Below are positions 1 through 12,604 of a DNA stretch of 64,000 nucleotides, in pieces; position 1 is the stretch's first letter; each line of letters begins with the position of its first letter. Under the pieces are notes generated by a model. The model was not told the DNA's origin, did not search any database, and saw only the letters and a program-made list of their open reading frames with translations. The stretch comes from Betaproteobacteria bacterium (GTDB lineage: Bacteria; Pseudomonadota; Gammaproteobacteria; Burkholderiales; CAIKXV01): contig JAJTHE010000013.1 in NCBI GenBank assembly GCA_021298815.1, positions 54,407 to 118,406 of the forward strand. Direction: 5' to 3'. The translations under genes and the position numbers were made by a program.

Positions 1-933
1 GCAATCGAATGCGTCGCCGCGCTCGGTCCCCGGCCGCTGCCGTTCGCGATCGAGGTGGTCGGCTTCGGCGACGAGGAAGGCGTGCGCTTCCAGGCCACGA
101 TGCTGGGCAGCCGGGCCGTGGCCGGCACCTTCGATCCGGCACTGCTCGACCTGCGCGACGCCGGCGGCACGACGATGCGCGAAGCCATGGCCGCGTTCGG
201 CCTGGATCCGTCTGCGGTCGGCAGTGCCGCGCGCCGGCGCGAGGACGTGCTCGCCTATGTCGAGTACCACATCGAACAGGGCCCGGTGCTGGAAGCCGAG
301 GGCCTGCCGGTCGGGGTGGTCACCGCGATCAACGGCCAGCAGCGCTTCCGCATCCAGGTCGACGGCATGGCAGGCCACTCCGGCACCGTGCCGATGCGCC
401 TGCGCCAGGACGCGCTGGCCGCCGCCGCCGAATGCGTGCTCGCCGCCGAGCGCATCGCCGCCGGCTTACCCGACGCGGTGGCCACCGTGGGACAGCTGGC
501 GCCCTCGCCGGGTGCCACCAACGTGATCCCGGGCCGCGCGGTGTTCTCGCTCGACGTGCGTTCGCCGCGCGATGCAGACCGCATGCGCGTCGCAGCGGCG
601 ATCGTCGACGAATGCCGGGCGATCGCCACCCGGCGCCGTGTCGCGATCGACATCGCGCAGACGCACGAGCTGTCCAGCTGCGCCTGTGCGGCCTGGCTTC
701 AGGACCAGGTGGCGGCGGCGATCGCCGCCGATGGCCATCGGGTGCTGGCGCTGCCCAGCGGCGCCGGCCATGACGCGATGGCGATGGTCGCCCTGACCGA
801 CGTCGCCATGCTGTTCCTGCGCTGCCGCGACGGCATCAGCCACCATCCCGCCGAAGCGATCACCGCCGAGGACGCCGCCACCGGTGCACGCGTCCTGCAG
901 GCCTTCATCGAACGCTTCGAACCGCGCGCCTGA
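1..933 (+). CDS. M20-family allantoate amidohydrolase / N-carbamoyl-amino-acid hydrolase (5' end missing)
   Basis: The reading frame is open from the first base, so the N-terminus lies outside the window; about 310 residues remain of a family usually near 400-420. Visible family signatures are GFGDEEGVRF (the metal-binding Glu pair), HIEQGPVLE, the dimerisation-lid GHSGTVPM, and a late AGHDAM that supplies a metal-ligand His. Enzymes of this family hydrolyse allantoate, ureidoglycine or N-carbamoyl amino acids in the cytoplasm using two metal ions. It lies 29 bp before a PuuE-like gene and in the same cluster as a hydantoinase, so a role in ureide or hydantoin breakdown is likely. Which substrate it uses cannot be decided from sequence. 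Confidence 0.88.
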   Translation, partial: AIECVAALGPRPLPFAIEVVGFGDEEGVRFQATMLGSRAVAGTFDPALLDLRDAGGTTMREAMAAFGLDPSAVGSAARRREDVLAYVEYHIEQGPVLEAEGLPVGVVTAINGQQRFRIQVDGMAGHSGTVPMRLRQDALAAAAECVLAAERIAAGLPDAVATVGQLAPSPGATNVIPGRAVFSLDVRSPRDADRMRVAAAIVDECRAIATRRRVAIDIAQTHELSSCACAAWLQDQVAAAIAADGHRVLALPSGAGHDAMAMVALTDVAMLFLRCRDGISHHPAEAITAEDAATGARVLQAFIERFEPRA

Positions 934-962
934 GCGCGCCACCTACCGACACCGGATACCCG

Positions 963-1886
963 ATGCAGCCCCTCGACCCGAACACCTATCCCCGCGACCT
1001 GGTCGGCTACGGCCGGGTGCCGCCCCATGCCGACTGGCCCGGTGGCGCTCGCATCGCGGTGCAGTTCGTCCTCAACTACGAGGAAGGGTCCGAGAACTGC
1101 GTGCTGCACGGCGACCGCTCCTCCGAGACCTTCCTGTCAGAGATCGTCAACGCGCAGGCCTTCGAGATGCGCCACATGAGCATGGAGTCCATGTTCGAAT
1201 ACGGCTCGCGTGTCGGCGCCTGGCGGCTGCTGCGCGAGTTCGAGCGGCGCGGGCTGCCGCTGACGGTGTTCGGCGTGTCGATGGCGCTCGAGCGCCATCC
1301 CGAGCTGGTGGCCGCGATGGTCGAGGCCGGCCACGAGATCGCCTGCCACGGCTGGCGCTGGATCAGCTACCAGCACGTCGACGAGGCGACCGAACGCGCG
1401 CACATGAAGCATGCGGTCGACGTCATCCGGCGGATGACCGGCAACCAGCCCGTCGGCTGGTACACCGGCCGCGACAGCCCGAACACCCGGCGGCTGGTGG
1501 TCGAGCACGGCGGCTTCCTGTACGACGCCGACTCCTACGCAGACGAGCTGCCCTACTGGGTGCCGGTCGCCGGCCGCCCGCACCTGGTCGTGCCCTACAC
1601 CCTGGACGCGAACGACATGCGCTTCGCCTCGGCGCAGGGCTTCAACGCCGGGGACCAGTTCTTCAACTACCTGCGCGATTCCTTCGACGTCCTCTATGCC
1701 GAGGGCGAGGATCGTCCGCGCATGCTCTCGATCGGCCTGCACTGCCGGCTGGTTGGCAGGCCCGGCCGCTTCCGCGCCCTGCAACGCTTCCTGGACTACA
1801 TCGATGCCCACGACCGCGTCTGGGTCTGCCGCCGCGCCGACATCGCGCGCCACTGGCACGACCGCCATGCCCCGCCGCAGCGGTGA
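963..1886 (+). CDS. puuE: PuuE-like allantoinase / polysaccharide-deacetylase-fold protein
   Basis: The 307-residue product matches the size of PuuE, a polysaccharide-deacetylase-fold enzyme that opens the allantoin ring. The N-terminal pattern (YPRDLVGYGR, then FVLNYEEGSE, then GDRSSETFLSE) is characteristic of this branch. Conserved deacetylase-fold segments follow: MALERHPE, GHEIACHGWRW and GWYTGRDSPNT. The ATG at 963 is the first in frame after the preceding amidohydrolase. Together the two genes could act in sequence, ring opening then carbamoyl hydrolysis. The wider fold also includes cyclic-imide hydrolases, and the hydantoinase and AMDase-like neighbours leave that option open. Confidence 0.85.
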   Translation: MQPLDPNTYPRDLVGYGRVPPHADWPGGARIAVQFVLNYEEGSENCVLHGDRSSETFLSEIVNAQAFEMRHMSMESMFEYGSRVGAWRLLREFERRGLPLTVFGVSMALERHPELVAAMVEAGHEIACHGWRWISYQHVDEATERAHMKHAVDVIRRMTGNQPVGWYTGRDSPNTRRLVVEHGGFLYDADSYADELPYWVPVAGRPHLVVPYTLDANDMRFASAQGFNAGDQFFNYLRDSFDVLYAEGEDRPRMLSIGLHCRLVGRPGRFRALQRFLDYIDAHDRVWVCRRADIARHWHDRHAPPQR

Positions 1887-1913
1887 GTCCGGGGCCGACC
1901 GCGCCCCGCCCCG

Positions 1914-2324
1914 ATGAAGCTGCTCACGCTCCTGTTCGGCTTCGGTTTCTTCGCGTTCCCGTTCGCGGCCGTCTGGTACCCGAAGCCACGCTGGATGAAC
2001 TTCTGCTGGCTGATGTTCCTGATCTGCGTGCTGGGACTGATCGGCATGACGGTGGTCGGTGGCGACGACGACTTCAGCCGTACGGTTTCCGACCGCCAGG
2101 CGGTGGTGCAGCGGGTGGAGGTACTCGAGGCCAAGGCCTTCACCGCAGCCTTCCAGCACGTGCTGCTCGACGGACAGATGTACGGCGTGACCGCGGACAC
2201 CGAGTTCACCCAGGGCGAACGGGTCTCGCTGCGCACCATGCAGCACTGGCTGTTCAGCGACACGCGCCTGTACCTGTGCAGCGAGCGCGGCTGCGCAGCG
2301 GCGCAGCCGATGATCGAAGACTGA
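1914..2324 (+). CDS. small two-helix membrane protein, unknown function
   Basis: This 136-residue protein starts with two strongly hydrophobic segments (about residues 3-20 and 28-47), the second following a short basic stretch, PKPR. A soluble tail of about 85 residues includes a Cys pair in [10 protein letters not shown] recognise no enzyme family. It starts 27 bp after the puuE-like gene and ends 8 bp before the next gene, so it is probably co-transcribed. It could be a small membrane accessory of the cluster. That it is expressed is inferred from spacing and from a full-length frame in the right phase. Confidence 0.6.
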   Translation: MKLLTLLFGFGFFAFPFAAVWYPKPRWMNFCWLMFLICVLGLIGMTVVGGDDDFSRTVSDRQAVVQRVEVLEAKAFTAAFQHVLLDGQMYGVTADTEFTQGERVSLRTMQHWLFSDTRLYLCSERGCAAAQPMIED

Positions 2325-2332
2325 GAGTGACC

Positions 2333-3135
2333 ATGCCCGACCCGACATCGCCCGCCCCGACCGGTGCCCCGGCCCCGGTGATCGCACCGTGGTACCAGCT
2401 CGGCTACATCATCCCGCATCGCCAGACCGACCTGGACGCCTACCAGTTCTACCGGGTCGCCCCGGAAGGCATGATGCTGGTGACTACCGGCATGGACCTC
2501 GCCGAGTACTCGCTGGCGGCGGTCGAGTCCCAGCTTCCCGCGTTCCATGCCTGCGTCGACCTGCTGGCGAAGAAGCCGGTCGACCGGATCGCGCTGAGCG
2601 GCGTGCCGGTGGCCTCGGTGCTCGGCCGCCGGCGCATGCGCGCCCTGCTGGCCGAGGCGAGCGACCGCAGCGGACTCGCCTGCGACACCGACCTCGAGGC
2701 GCACATCGCGACGCTGCAGCACCTGGGCGCGGAACGCATCGCGCTGGCCAGCCGCTGGCCCGACGCGGTCAACCAGGCACTGACCGCCTACCTCGCCGAG
2801 GCCGGCATCGAAGTCCTCGCCTGCCGCTCGCGCAGCCGCGACCTGGCGCAGAACAAGGCCGCCCATCCGCTCGCCGACCACGACCTGGCCCTCACGCTGG
2901 GCAGCGAGGTGCTCGAGGCGGCACCGCAGGCGCAGGCGCTGCTGATGCCGGGCGGGCTGTGGTTCGCGATCCATGCGGTGCCGGTGCTGGAGGCGAAGTA
3001 CGGGCGCCCGGTGCTGCTCAACATCCTGTCGACCACGGCCTGCGCGCTGCGCTCGGCGGTCGACCGCGTGCAGGTGGCGCCCGATGCGCGCTGGGGGCGT
3101 GTGCTGTCGGACACGCTGGCGGGCTCGGTGCCGCG

Positions 3136-3139
<4 letters not shown>
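2333..3139 (+). CDS. arylmalonate decarboxylase / maleate isomerase / Asp-Glu racemase superfamily protein lacking the catalytic Cys
   Basis: A 268-residue protein of the racemase-like fold. Its C-terminal half aligns with arylmalonate decarboxylase (AMDase) around the GGL segment: where AMDase has Ser-Cys-Gly-Gly-Leu, this protein has Met-Pro-Gly-Gly-Leu, so the catalytic Cys is Pro. The oxyanion loop GTSLS of AMDase corresponds to SGVPVAS here. Ordinary racemase or decarboxylase chemistry is therefore doubtful, although the fold is clear. It overlaps the hydantoinase gene by ATGA (3136-3139), implying translational coupling. Hydantoin racemases share this superfamily and often accompany hydantoinases, so a related role is plausible but unproven. 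Confidence 0.7.
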
Positions 3140-6846
<3,707 letters not shown>

Positions 6847-6948
6847 TCGGCGCCGCTATACTTGCGCGCCCCGCCGGCCCCGACCGCGGGATGTCCCGGC
6901 AGGACAGTCGACCGACAGGCTGCATGCCGACCGCCCGGAGAATGCCCG

Positions 6949-7980
6949 ATGAACGCCGCTCGAAGCCCGTCGACCACCCGCCCCGCCCGCCTGCGGGCCG
7001 GGACGCCGGCACGCCTGCTGGCCCTGGCCTGCAGCCTGGTCGTGCCGATGGCCGCCGCCCAGACGCGGGCACCGCTGCCCGGCGGCTATCCGGCGAAGCC
7101 CATCCGGATGATCGTGCCCTACGTGCCGGGCGGTCCGACCGACATCCTCGGCCGCTCGGTCGCGCAGGCGATCGGCGAGGCGTTCGGGCAACCGGTGGTG
7201 ATCGACAACCGGCCGGGCGCCGCCGGCAACATCGGCACCGTCGCCGCGGCCCGCGCCGCGCCCGATGGCTATACCCTCAACATGGTGGCGATCTCGTTCG
7301 CGGTCGCCCCCAGCCTCGACCCGAAGGTCGGCTACGACCCGCTGCGCGACTTCGCGCCCATATCGCTGGTGGCCACGGTCAACAACATGCTGGTGGTGCA
7401 TCCCTCGCTGCCGGTGAAGTCCGTCAAGGACCTGGTCGGGCTGGCACGCGCGCGCCCGGGCCAGCTCACCTATGCATCCGGGGGCAGCGGCGGTGCCCAG
7501 CACCTGGCCGGCGAACTGTTCGCCAGCCTCGCCGGCGTGAAGATGCTGCACGTGCCCTACAAGGGCAGCGCGCCCGGCGTGAGCGCGCTCCTCGGCGGCG
7601 AGGTGATGCTCGGCTTCACCGACACGCTGATCACCTTGCCGCTGGTCAAGGCAGGCAAGCTGCGGGCGCTCGCGGTCACCGGACCCGCCCGCTCGCCGCT
7701 GCTGCCCGAGGTGCCGACGATGGCAGAAGCGGGACTGCCGAAGTATGCGGTCAACGTCTGGTTCGGCCTGCTGGCCCCGGCCGGCACGCCGGCCGAGATC
7801 GTGGCGCGCATCGGCAGCGAAGTGGGCCGGCATGTGCGCAGTGCGGAGATGCGCGACCGCCTGACCGCGCTCGGCGCCGAACCGGTCGGCAACACGCCCG
7901 AGCAGTTCGCCGCCTTCCTCAAGGCCGAGATCGCCCGCTGGGCGGAAGTCGTGCGCAGCGCACGCATCCGCGCCGACTGA
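6949..7980 (+). CDS. Bug/TctC-family periplasmic solute-binding protein (1 of 8)
   Basis: A 343-residue secreted binding protein. The N-terminus has a basic region and hydrophobic core, with a predicted cleavage near VVPMAAAQT. Family landmarks are YPAKPIRMIV, VPGGPTDILGR, NRPGAAGNIG, PDGYT and HVPYKGSAPG. Bug proteins capture small carboxylates or related metabolites and normally hand them to TctAB membrane proteins, none of which is in this window. Start at 6949 follows a GGAG about 8 nt upstream and gives a proper signal peptide. It closes the hydantoinase cluster, so its ligand may be that pathway's substrate. Confidence 0.9.
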   Translation: MNAARSPSTTRPARLRAGTPARLLALACSLVVPMAAAQTRAPLPGGYPAKPIRMIVPYVPGGPTDILGRSVAQAIGEAFGQPVVIDNRPGAAGNIGTVAAARAAPDGYTLNMVAISFAVAPSLDPKVGYDPLRDFAPISLVATVNNMLVVHPSLPVKSVKDLVGLARARPGQLTYASGGSGGAQHLAGELFASLAGVKMLHVPYKGSAPGVSALLGGEVMLGFTDTLITLPLVKAGKLRALAVTGPARSPLLPEVPTMAEAGLPKYAVNVWFGLLAPAGTPAEIVARIGSEVGRHVRSAEMRDRLTALGAEPVGNTPEQFAAFLKAEIARWAEVVRSARIRAD

Positions 7981-8040
7981 CCCTCCGCACCGACTGACCC
8001 GCCACATGCAAGCCGCCGCACCCCCACCGCGAGGAATCGA

Positions 8041-8589
8041 ATGGCCCGCGTACCGCTGATCCCGGAAGACGACGCCGCGCTTGCACCGCTGATCTCCCAC
8101 CTCAAGGCGGAACGCGGCGGACGGCTGATCAACCTCTACAAGGTGCTGCTCAACAGCCCGCCGGTGGCGGGCGCCTGGCTCGACTTCAACACCGCGGTGC
8201 GCTATCGCACCTCGGTTCCGGCCGCATTCAACGAGCTGGCGATCCTGCGCGTGTCGGTGCTCAACGGCGCCGACTACCAGTTCAGGGTGCACGGGCCGAC
8301 CCATGCGCTGAAGGCCGGGCTCACCGAGGCGCAGGTGGCGGCGATCGCCGGCTGGACCAGCGGCGGCGCGGACGACGGCCTGTTCTCGGACGCGCAGCGC
8401 GCCGTCCTCGCCTGGGCAGACGGCATCACCCGGGACATCGAACCCTCCGAGGCCGCCTGCGAGGCGATGCGCCGCCACTTCGACGACCGGCAACTGGTGG
8501 AACTCACCGTGCTGATCAGCGCCTACAACATGCATACCCGGGTCGCGCGGGCGTTGCGCATCGACGTCGAAGGCAGCCCGAGCGCCTGA
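8041..8589 (+). CDS. carboxymuconolactone decarboxylase (CMD/AhpD-fold) family protein
   Basis: A 182-residue protein of the all-helical CMD fold, recognised from FNELAILRVSVLNGADYQFRVHGPTHA and GLTEAQVAAIAGW. AhpD-type members carry a C-x-x-C pair in the segment before the conserved His; here that segment is DYQFRVHGP with no Cys, so thiol peroxidase chemistry is unlikely. The ATG follows an AGGAAT about 7 nt upstream. It precedes a YciI-like gene and a hydroxyacid dehydrogenase on the same strand, which suggests a shared catabolic operon. The substrate is unknown. Confidence 0.8.
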   Translation: MARVPLIPEDDAALAPLISHLKAERGGRLINLYKVLLNSPPVAGAWLDFNTAVRYRTSVPAAFNELAILRVSVLNGADYQFRVHGPTHALKAGLTEAQVAAIAGWTSGGADDGLFSDAQRAVLAWADGITRDIEPSEAACEAMRRHFDDRQLVELTVLISAYNMHTRVARALRIDVEGSPSA

Positions 8590-8667
8590 ACCACCCGGCC
8601 CGGTGCCGCACCCCGTACCTTGCCCACAGCACCGACACACCGCACCACTCCCACGGACGCATCCACC

Positions 8668-8982
8668 ATGCTCTACATCATCTACCAGGAAGACGGCCCG
8701 GACAGCCTCGCGATCCGCGCCCGCGTGAAGGAACAGCATTTCGCCTACCTCGAGCAGCACAAGGACAAGCTGGTGCTCGGCGGGGCCACGCTGGCCGAGG
8801 ACGGCGCGACCCGGCTGGGCAGCGTGCTGATCCTGAACGTGCCCTCGCTGGCCGACGCCGAGGCGTTCTCGGCGAACGAGCCGTTCCGCAAGGCGGGCCT
8901 GTTCAGCAGCGTGAAGATCACCCGCATGCGCCGCGGCCAGTGGTACCCGGACAATGCGCCGGCCAGCGCGGAAGGGAACTGA
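8668..8982 (+). CDS. YciI-like / muconolactone-isomerase-fold protein
   Basis: A 104-residue ferredoxin-like-fold protein. The start at MLYIIYQED (8668) is preferred to an upstream in-frame ATG at 8620 because it gives the usual YciI length and begins at the first beta strand. Conserved features are RARVKEQHFAYLEQHKDKLVLGG and the closing RRGQWYPDN. YciI-like proteins are small dimeric enzymes or sensors of poorly defined role and often accompany aromatic or halo-acid catabolism. It ends 4 bp before the next gene's start, so it is almost certainly co-translated with the dehydrogenase. Confidence 0.8.
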   Translation: MLYIIYQEDGPDSLAIRARVKEQHFAYLEQHKDKLVLGGATLAEDGATRLGSVLILNVPSLADAEAFSANEPFRKAGLFSSVKITRMRRGQWYPDNAPASAEGN

Positions 8983-8986
8983 GACG

Positions 8987-10069
8987 ATGGGCACGCATGT
9001 CGTGGTGGTGGAGGACGATCCGTTCCCCCGGCTACTCCAGGTGATACTGGACCCGGCCTGCGATCCCGCGCGTGTCGAGGCGTTCCGGCACTTCCTGTCG
9101 CTCGACCTGGCGGACTTCGACGGCTGGCTCGCGCGCGCGCGGGCGGCCGCCGGTCCGCTCTACCCTGCGCGCGTGCGGCTGGTCGACTCGGAGGCCGCGC
9201 TGCATGCGGCACTGCCCGAAGCCACCGTGCTGGTCACCGAATCGTTCGCGGTCGGTGCGGCGGCGCTCGCGCACGCGCCGAAGCTGCAGGCCGTGCAGAA
9301 GTACGGCCGGGTCCTGCGCAACATCGACACCGCCGCCTGCGCCGCGCGCGGCGTGCCGGTGTTGATCGTGCGCCGGCGCGCGAACATCGCCTGCGCCGAG
9401 CACACGATGACCCTGATGCTGGCGCTCGCGAAGCGCCTGCCCGAGGTGATGGGCCGGATCAGCCTGCGCCAGCTGCGCGAGGCGGGCTTCGAGCCGCGCA
9501 CCTACGACCGCCGGCATACCGCGAACTCGAACTGGGCCGGCATCGGCGGGCTGCGCATCCTGCATGGCGACACCCTTGGCATCCTGGGCATGGGCGAGAT
9601 CGGGCGCGAACTCGCGCCGCGCGCCGCGGCCTTCGGCATGCGGGTGCTCTACCACCAGCGCACCCGGCTCGATGCGGCGGAGGAAGCCGCGCTGTCGATC
9701 GAGGCTGCCCCGCTCGACCAGCTGCTCGCGCAGAGCGACTGGCTGAGCATCCAGCTGCCGCACGGCGACAGCACCCGCGGCTTCATGGACGCGGCGCGCA
9801 TCGCGGCGATGAAGAAGGGCGCCATCCTGATCAACACCTCCCGCTCGGAGCTAGTCGACCGGGACGCGCTGCTCGCCGCGCTGCGTTCGGGCCACCTCGG
9901 CGGCCTCGGGCTGGACACGCCCTACGAGGAGCCGGGGCGCGACGACGAGGAACTGCTGGGCATGCGCAACGTGCTGGTGACGCCGCATACCGCGGCACAG
10001 CCCCGCTTCAACGCCCTGGGCGACTTCATGGACCTGCTCGCCGGACTTGGAAAGGTGGTTTCGAAATGA
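8987..10069 (+). CDS. D-isomer-specific 2-hydroxyacid dehydrogenase
   Basis: A 360-residue NAD(P)-dependent reductase of 2-oxoacids. The Rossmann motif is GILGMGEIGRELAPRAAAFG. The catalytic Arg is in NTSRSELVD, the Glu in DTPYEEPG and the His in VTPHTAAQ, so all three are present. Start at 8987 is the first ATG after the YciI gene; a longer in-frame start at 8954 would overlap it. The stop codon overlaps the next ATG (ATGA at 10066-10069), coupling it to a Bug gene. Specific substrate not inferable. Confidence 0.88.
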   Translation: MGTHVVVVEDDPFPRLLQVILDPACDPARVEAFRHFLSLDLADFDGWLARARAAAGPLYPARVRLVDSEAALHAALPEATVLVTESFAVGAAALAHAPKLQAVQKYGRVLRNIDTAACAARGVPVLIVRRRANIACAEHTMTLMLALAKRLPEVMGRISLRQLREAGFEPRTYDRRHTANSNWAGIGGLRILHGDTLGILGMGEIGRELAPRAAAFGMRVLYHQRTRLDAAEEAALSIEAAPLDQLLAQSDWLSIQLPHGDSTRGFMDAARIAAMKKGAILINTSRSELVDRDALLAALRSGHLGGLGLDTPYEEPGRDDEELLGMRNVLVTPHTAAQPRFNALGDFMDLLAGLGKVVSK

Positions 10070-11091
10070 CCTGCAACGCACCCTGCACCCGCGGCCCGCG
10101 GCTGCCAGCCATCGATGCGCGCACGGCGACCCGGACAGTCGCCGGACTGTTCGCCCTCGCACTGCCGCTGGCGGCACTGTCGCAACCCGCAACCGCCTGG
10201 CCGGTCAAGCCGCTGCGCGTGGTGGTGCCCTTCCCGCCCGGAAGCGCCGCCGACGCAGCCACGCGCGTGATCACCGTACGCCTGTCGGAGCAGTTCGGGC
10301 AGCAGATGGTGATCGACAACCGCTCGGGCGCCAGCGGCAACATCGGCGCGGACATCGTCGCACGCGCGGCCCCCGACGGCTACACCACGCTGGTCGGCAC
10401 GACCAGCACGCATGCGGTCGCGGTCAGCCTCAACGAGAAGCTCACCTACGATCCGGTGAAGGACTTCGCGCCGGTGACCCTTTTCGGCAGCTCGCCCTAC
10501 ATCGTGCTGGTGCACCCGTCGGTGCCGGTCGCCACGATGAAGGAACTGGTCGCGCATGCGAAGGCACGGCCCGGCCAGGTGAACTATGCATCGGCCGGCA
10601 ACGCCAGCCTGGCGCACCTGGGCACCGAACTGTTCGCCTCGATGGCCGGCGTGAAGATGAACCACGTGCCCTACAAGAGTTCCGCGCTGTCGGTGCTCGA
10701 CCTCGTCGCCGGGCGCATCGACCTGCTGTTCGGCACGCCCGCGCCGGTGCTGCCCCACCTGCGCGCAGGCAAGCTGCGCGCGCTGGCGGCCACCTCGGCG
10801 AAGCGCGCCTCGTTCATCCCGGAACTGCCCACGGTCGCCGAAGCCGGCTTCCCCGGTTATTCGCTGAACCTGTGGTTCGGCCTGTTCGCGCCGGCCGGCA
10901 CGTCGAAGGCGGTGGTCGAACGGCTGAACACCGGCACGCACAAGGTGCTGGCGCTGCCCGACACGCGCGAGGCGCTCGCCCTGCAGGGCCTGGAGCCGGC
11001 GCCGACGACACCCGCGGAATTCGCGGCGCTGCTGCGCGCCGAGATCGAGCGCTGGCGCAAGGCCTCGGCGCTGGTGCACCGCGCGAACTGA
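10066..11091 (+). CDS. Bug/TctC-family periplasmic solute-binding protein (2 of 8)
   Basis: A 341-residue protein. A hydrophobic signal segment (about residues 24-41) precedes WPVKPLRVVVPFPPGSAADAATR, and the family motifs NRSGASGNIG, PDGYT and HVPYKSS follow. It starts inside the stop codon of the 2-hydroxyacid dehydrogenase, so the ligand is probably a hydroxy- or oxoacid handled by that operon. Two Cys occur before the hydrophobic core, but no lipobox is evident, so it should be free in the periplasm. Confidence 0.9.
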   Translation: MTCNAPCTRGPRLPAIDARTATRTVAGLFALALPLAALSQPATAWPVKPLRVVVPFPPGSAADAATRVITVRLSEQFGQQMVIDNRSGASGNIGADIVARAAPDGYTTLVGTTSTHAVAVSLNEKLTYDPVKDFAPVTLFGSSPYIVLVHPSVPVATMKELVAHAKARPGQVNYASAGNASLAHLGTELFASMAGVKMNHVPYKSSALSVLDLVAGRIDLLFGTPAPVLPHLRAGKLRALAATSAKRASFIPELPTVAEAGFPGYSLNLWFGLFAPAGTSKAVVERLNTGTHKVLALPDTREALALQGLEPAPTTPAEFAALLRAEIERWRKASALVHRAN

Positions 11092-11127
11092 GCGGCGCGA
11101 ACCGAGTGGCGGGAACCGGGCCGGCGG

Positions 11128-12108
11128 TCAGTCGCCGCCGAGCTTCGTCTCGCGCACCACCTTCGTCCACTTCGCGATTTCCTGCCTGACCATCGCCGCG
11201 AACTCCGCCGGCGTCGCCGGCGCGATGTCGATGCCCTGGTCGACCAGGCGCTGGCGCAGCGCCTGGCCGGTACCCAGCATGCGGTTCACGTCGGTGTTGA
11301 TGCGGGTGATGATCTCGACCGGCACCTTGGCCTGGGTGCACAGGCCATACCAGCCGGTGACGTCGAAGCCTTCGATGCCCTGCTCGGCGAAGGTCGGGAT
11401 CTCGGGCATCTGCGCGCTGCGCGTGCCCGAGGTGACGCCGAGCGCGCGCAGGCGCCCGGTGCGGATCGCCGACAGCGGCGCGCCGGCGAAGTTGCCCACC
11501 GACGCTTCCAGGTTCCCGGACAGCACGTCGGCCAGGGCGGCCGATGCGCCCTTGTAGGGGACATGCAGGATATCGATGCCGGCGATCGACTTCATCAGCT
11601 CGATCGACATGTGCGGCGACGCGCCGACGCCGGAGGAGCCGAAGCTGAGCTTGCCCGGATGCTTCCTGGCATAGGCGATGAAGTCGCGCAGGTTCTTCAT
11701 CGGCACCGACGGATGCACCATCAGCACGTTCGGCACGCCGCCGAACCGGGCCGGGAAGGAGAAGTCGGCGATCGGGTCGTAGGTGAGCTTGGCCGCGAAG
11801 CGCGCCGGCGTGACGCCATGCGAACCGATATTGCACAGGACCAGCGTATAGCCGTCGGGCGCCGCGCGCGCCGTGAACTCGGTGGCGATGTTGCCCGCCG
11901 CGCCGGGCCGGTTCTCGACGAGCACCTGGGTGCCCCAGGCCTCGGTCATCGACTGGGCGGCGATGCGTGCCGTCGTGTCGACACCGCCGCCGGGCGTGTA
12001 GCCAACCATGATGCGCACCGGCTTCACCGGGTAGGCCTGGGCGATCGCCGCCCCCGGTAGCGTGGCGGGCAGCAGCGCGCAACCGATCCAGACAAGCCGT
12101 CGATCCAT
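11128..12108 (-). CDS. Bug/TctC-family periplasmic solute-binding protein (3 of 8)
   Basis: A 326-residue protein. The start at 12108 (MDRRLVWIG) is chosen because AGGAGG lies upstream at normal spacing and it directly begins a signal peptide ending near AIAQA; the frame is open further upstream but only over nonsense sequence. Landmarks are YPVKPVRIMVGYTPGGGVDTTAR, NRPGAAGNIA, PDGYT and HVPYKGAS. It is convergent with the preceding Bug gene and is the last gene of the leftward sulfoacetaldehyde cluster, about 160 bp after the DUF1330 gene. It might import a sulfonate, but that is inference from position. Confidence 0.9.
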   Translation of the reverse strand: MDRRLVWIGCALLPATLPGAAIAQAYPVKPVRIMVGYTPGGGVDTTARIAAQSMTEAWGTQVLVENRPGAAGNIATEFTARAAPDGYTLVLCNIGSHGVTPARFAAKLTYDPIADFSFPARFGGVPNVLMVHPSVPMKNLRDFIAYARKHPGKLSFGSSGVGASPHMSIELMKSIAGIDILHVPYKGASAALADVLSGNLEASVGNFAGAPLSAIRTGRLRALGVTSGTRSAQMPEIPTFAEQGIEGFDVTGWYGLCTQAKVPVEIITRINTDVNRMLGTGQALRQRLVDQGIDIAPATPAEFAAMVRQEIAKWTKVVRETKLGGD

Positions 12109-12268
12109 GTCATGCTCCTCCTGTTCCGGCATCCACGCCTGGCCGGTCTGATGCCGGACTGTGCTGGGCGAGCCCCGGGTGAAACATCGCGGTCCGAGTG
12201 TAACCGGATGCGCGGGAAACATGACAGGGGCGTCGGCCAGCGCATCCGCGCCGGCCACGCCGTGGCGG

Positions 12269-12562
12269 TCAGGCCAGTGCTTCGACGATGCGGATCTCGC
12301 GGTCGACGCCGCCCTTGAGTTCCTTCAGCGCCGCCTGGTAGCCCGGGCCGTCATGGGCGGCGATCGCCTGCTCGACGCTGTCGAACTCGATCATCACCAC
12401 CCGCTGGTCCATCCCCAGTTCGAACACCTTGGCCGGGTTGCCGCGCACCACGAAGCGGCCGCCGGCCGCCATGATCGCCGGCGGGGCCAGCTTGGCATAG
12501 GCCGCGAACGCGTCGGGGTTGGTGATCTGTCGGTAGAAGGCGATCCAGTAGGCCTTGGCCAT
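12269..12562 (-). CDS. DUF1330 family protein
   Basis: A 97-residue ferredoxin-like-fold protein. The MAKAYWIAFYRQITNPDAFAAY opening (shown in part: AKAYWIAFY), AAGGRFVVRGN and RVVMIEFDS are typical of DUF1330. These are small dimeric alpha+beta-barrel proteins of unknown biochemical role. A GGAG lies 8 nt before the ATG. It sits 42 bp after the aminotransferase gene in the leftward operon. No catalytic assignment is justified. Confidence 0.85.
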   Translation of the reverse strand: MAKAYWIAFYRQITNPDAFAAYAKLAPPAIMAAGGRFVVRGNPAKVFELGMDQRVVMIEFDSVEQAIAAHDGPGYQAALKELKGGVDREIRIVEALA

Positions 12563-12604
12563 GTCTTGCTCCGTGGTGGGGGTGCGGGTGGGTCCGCGAT
12601 CGGC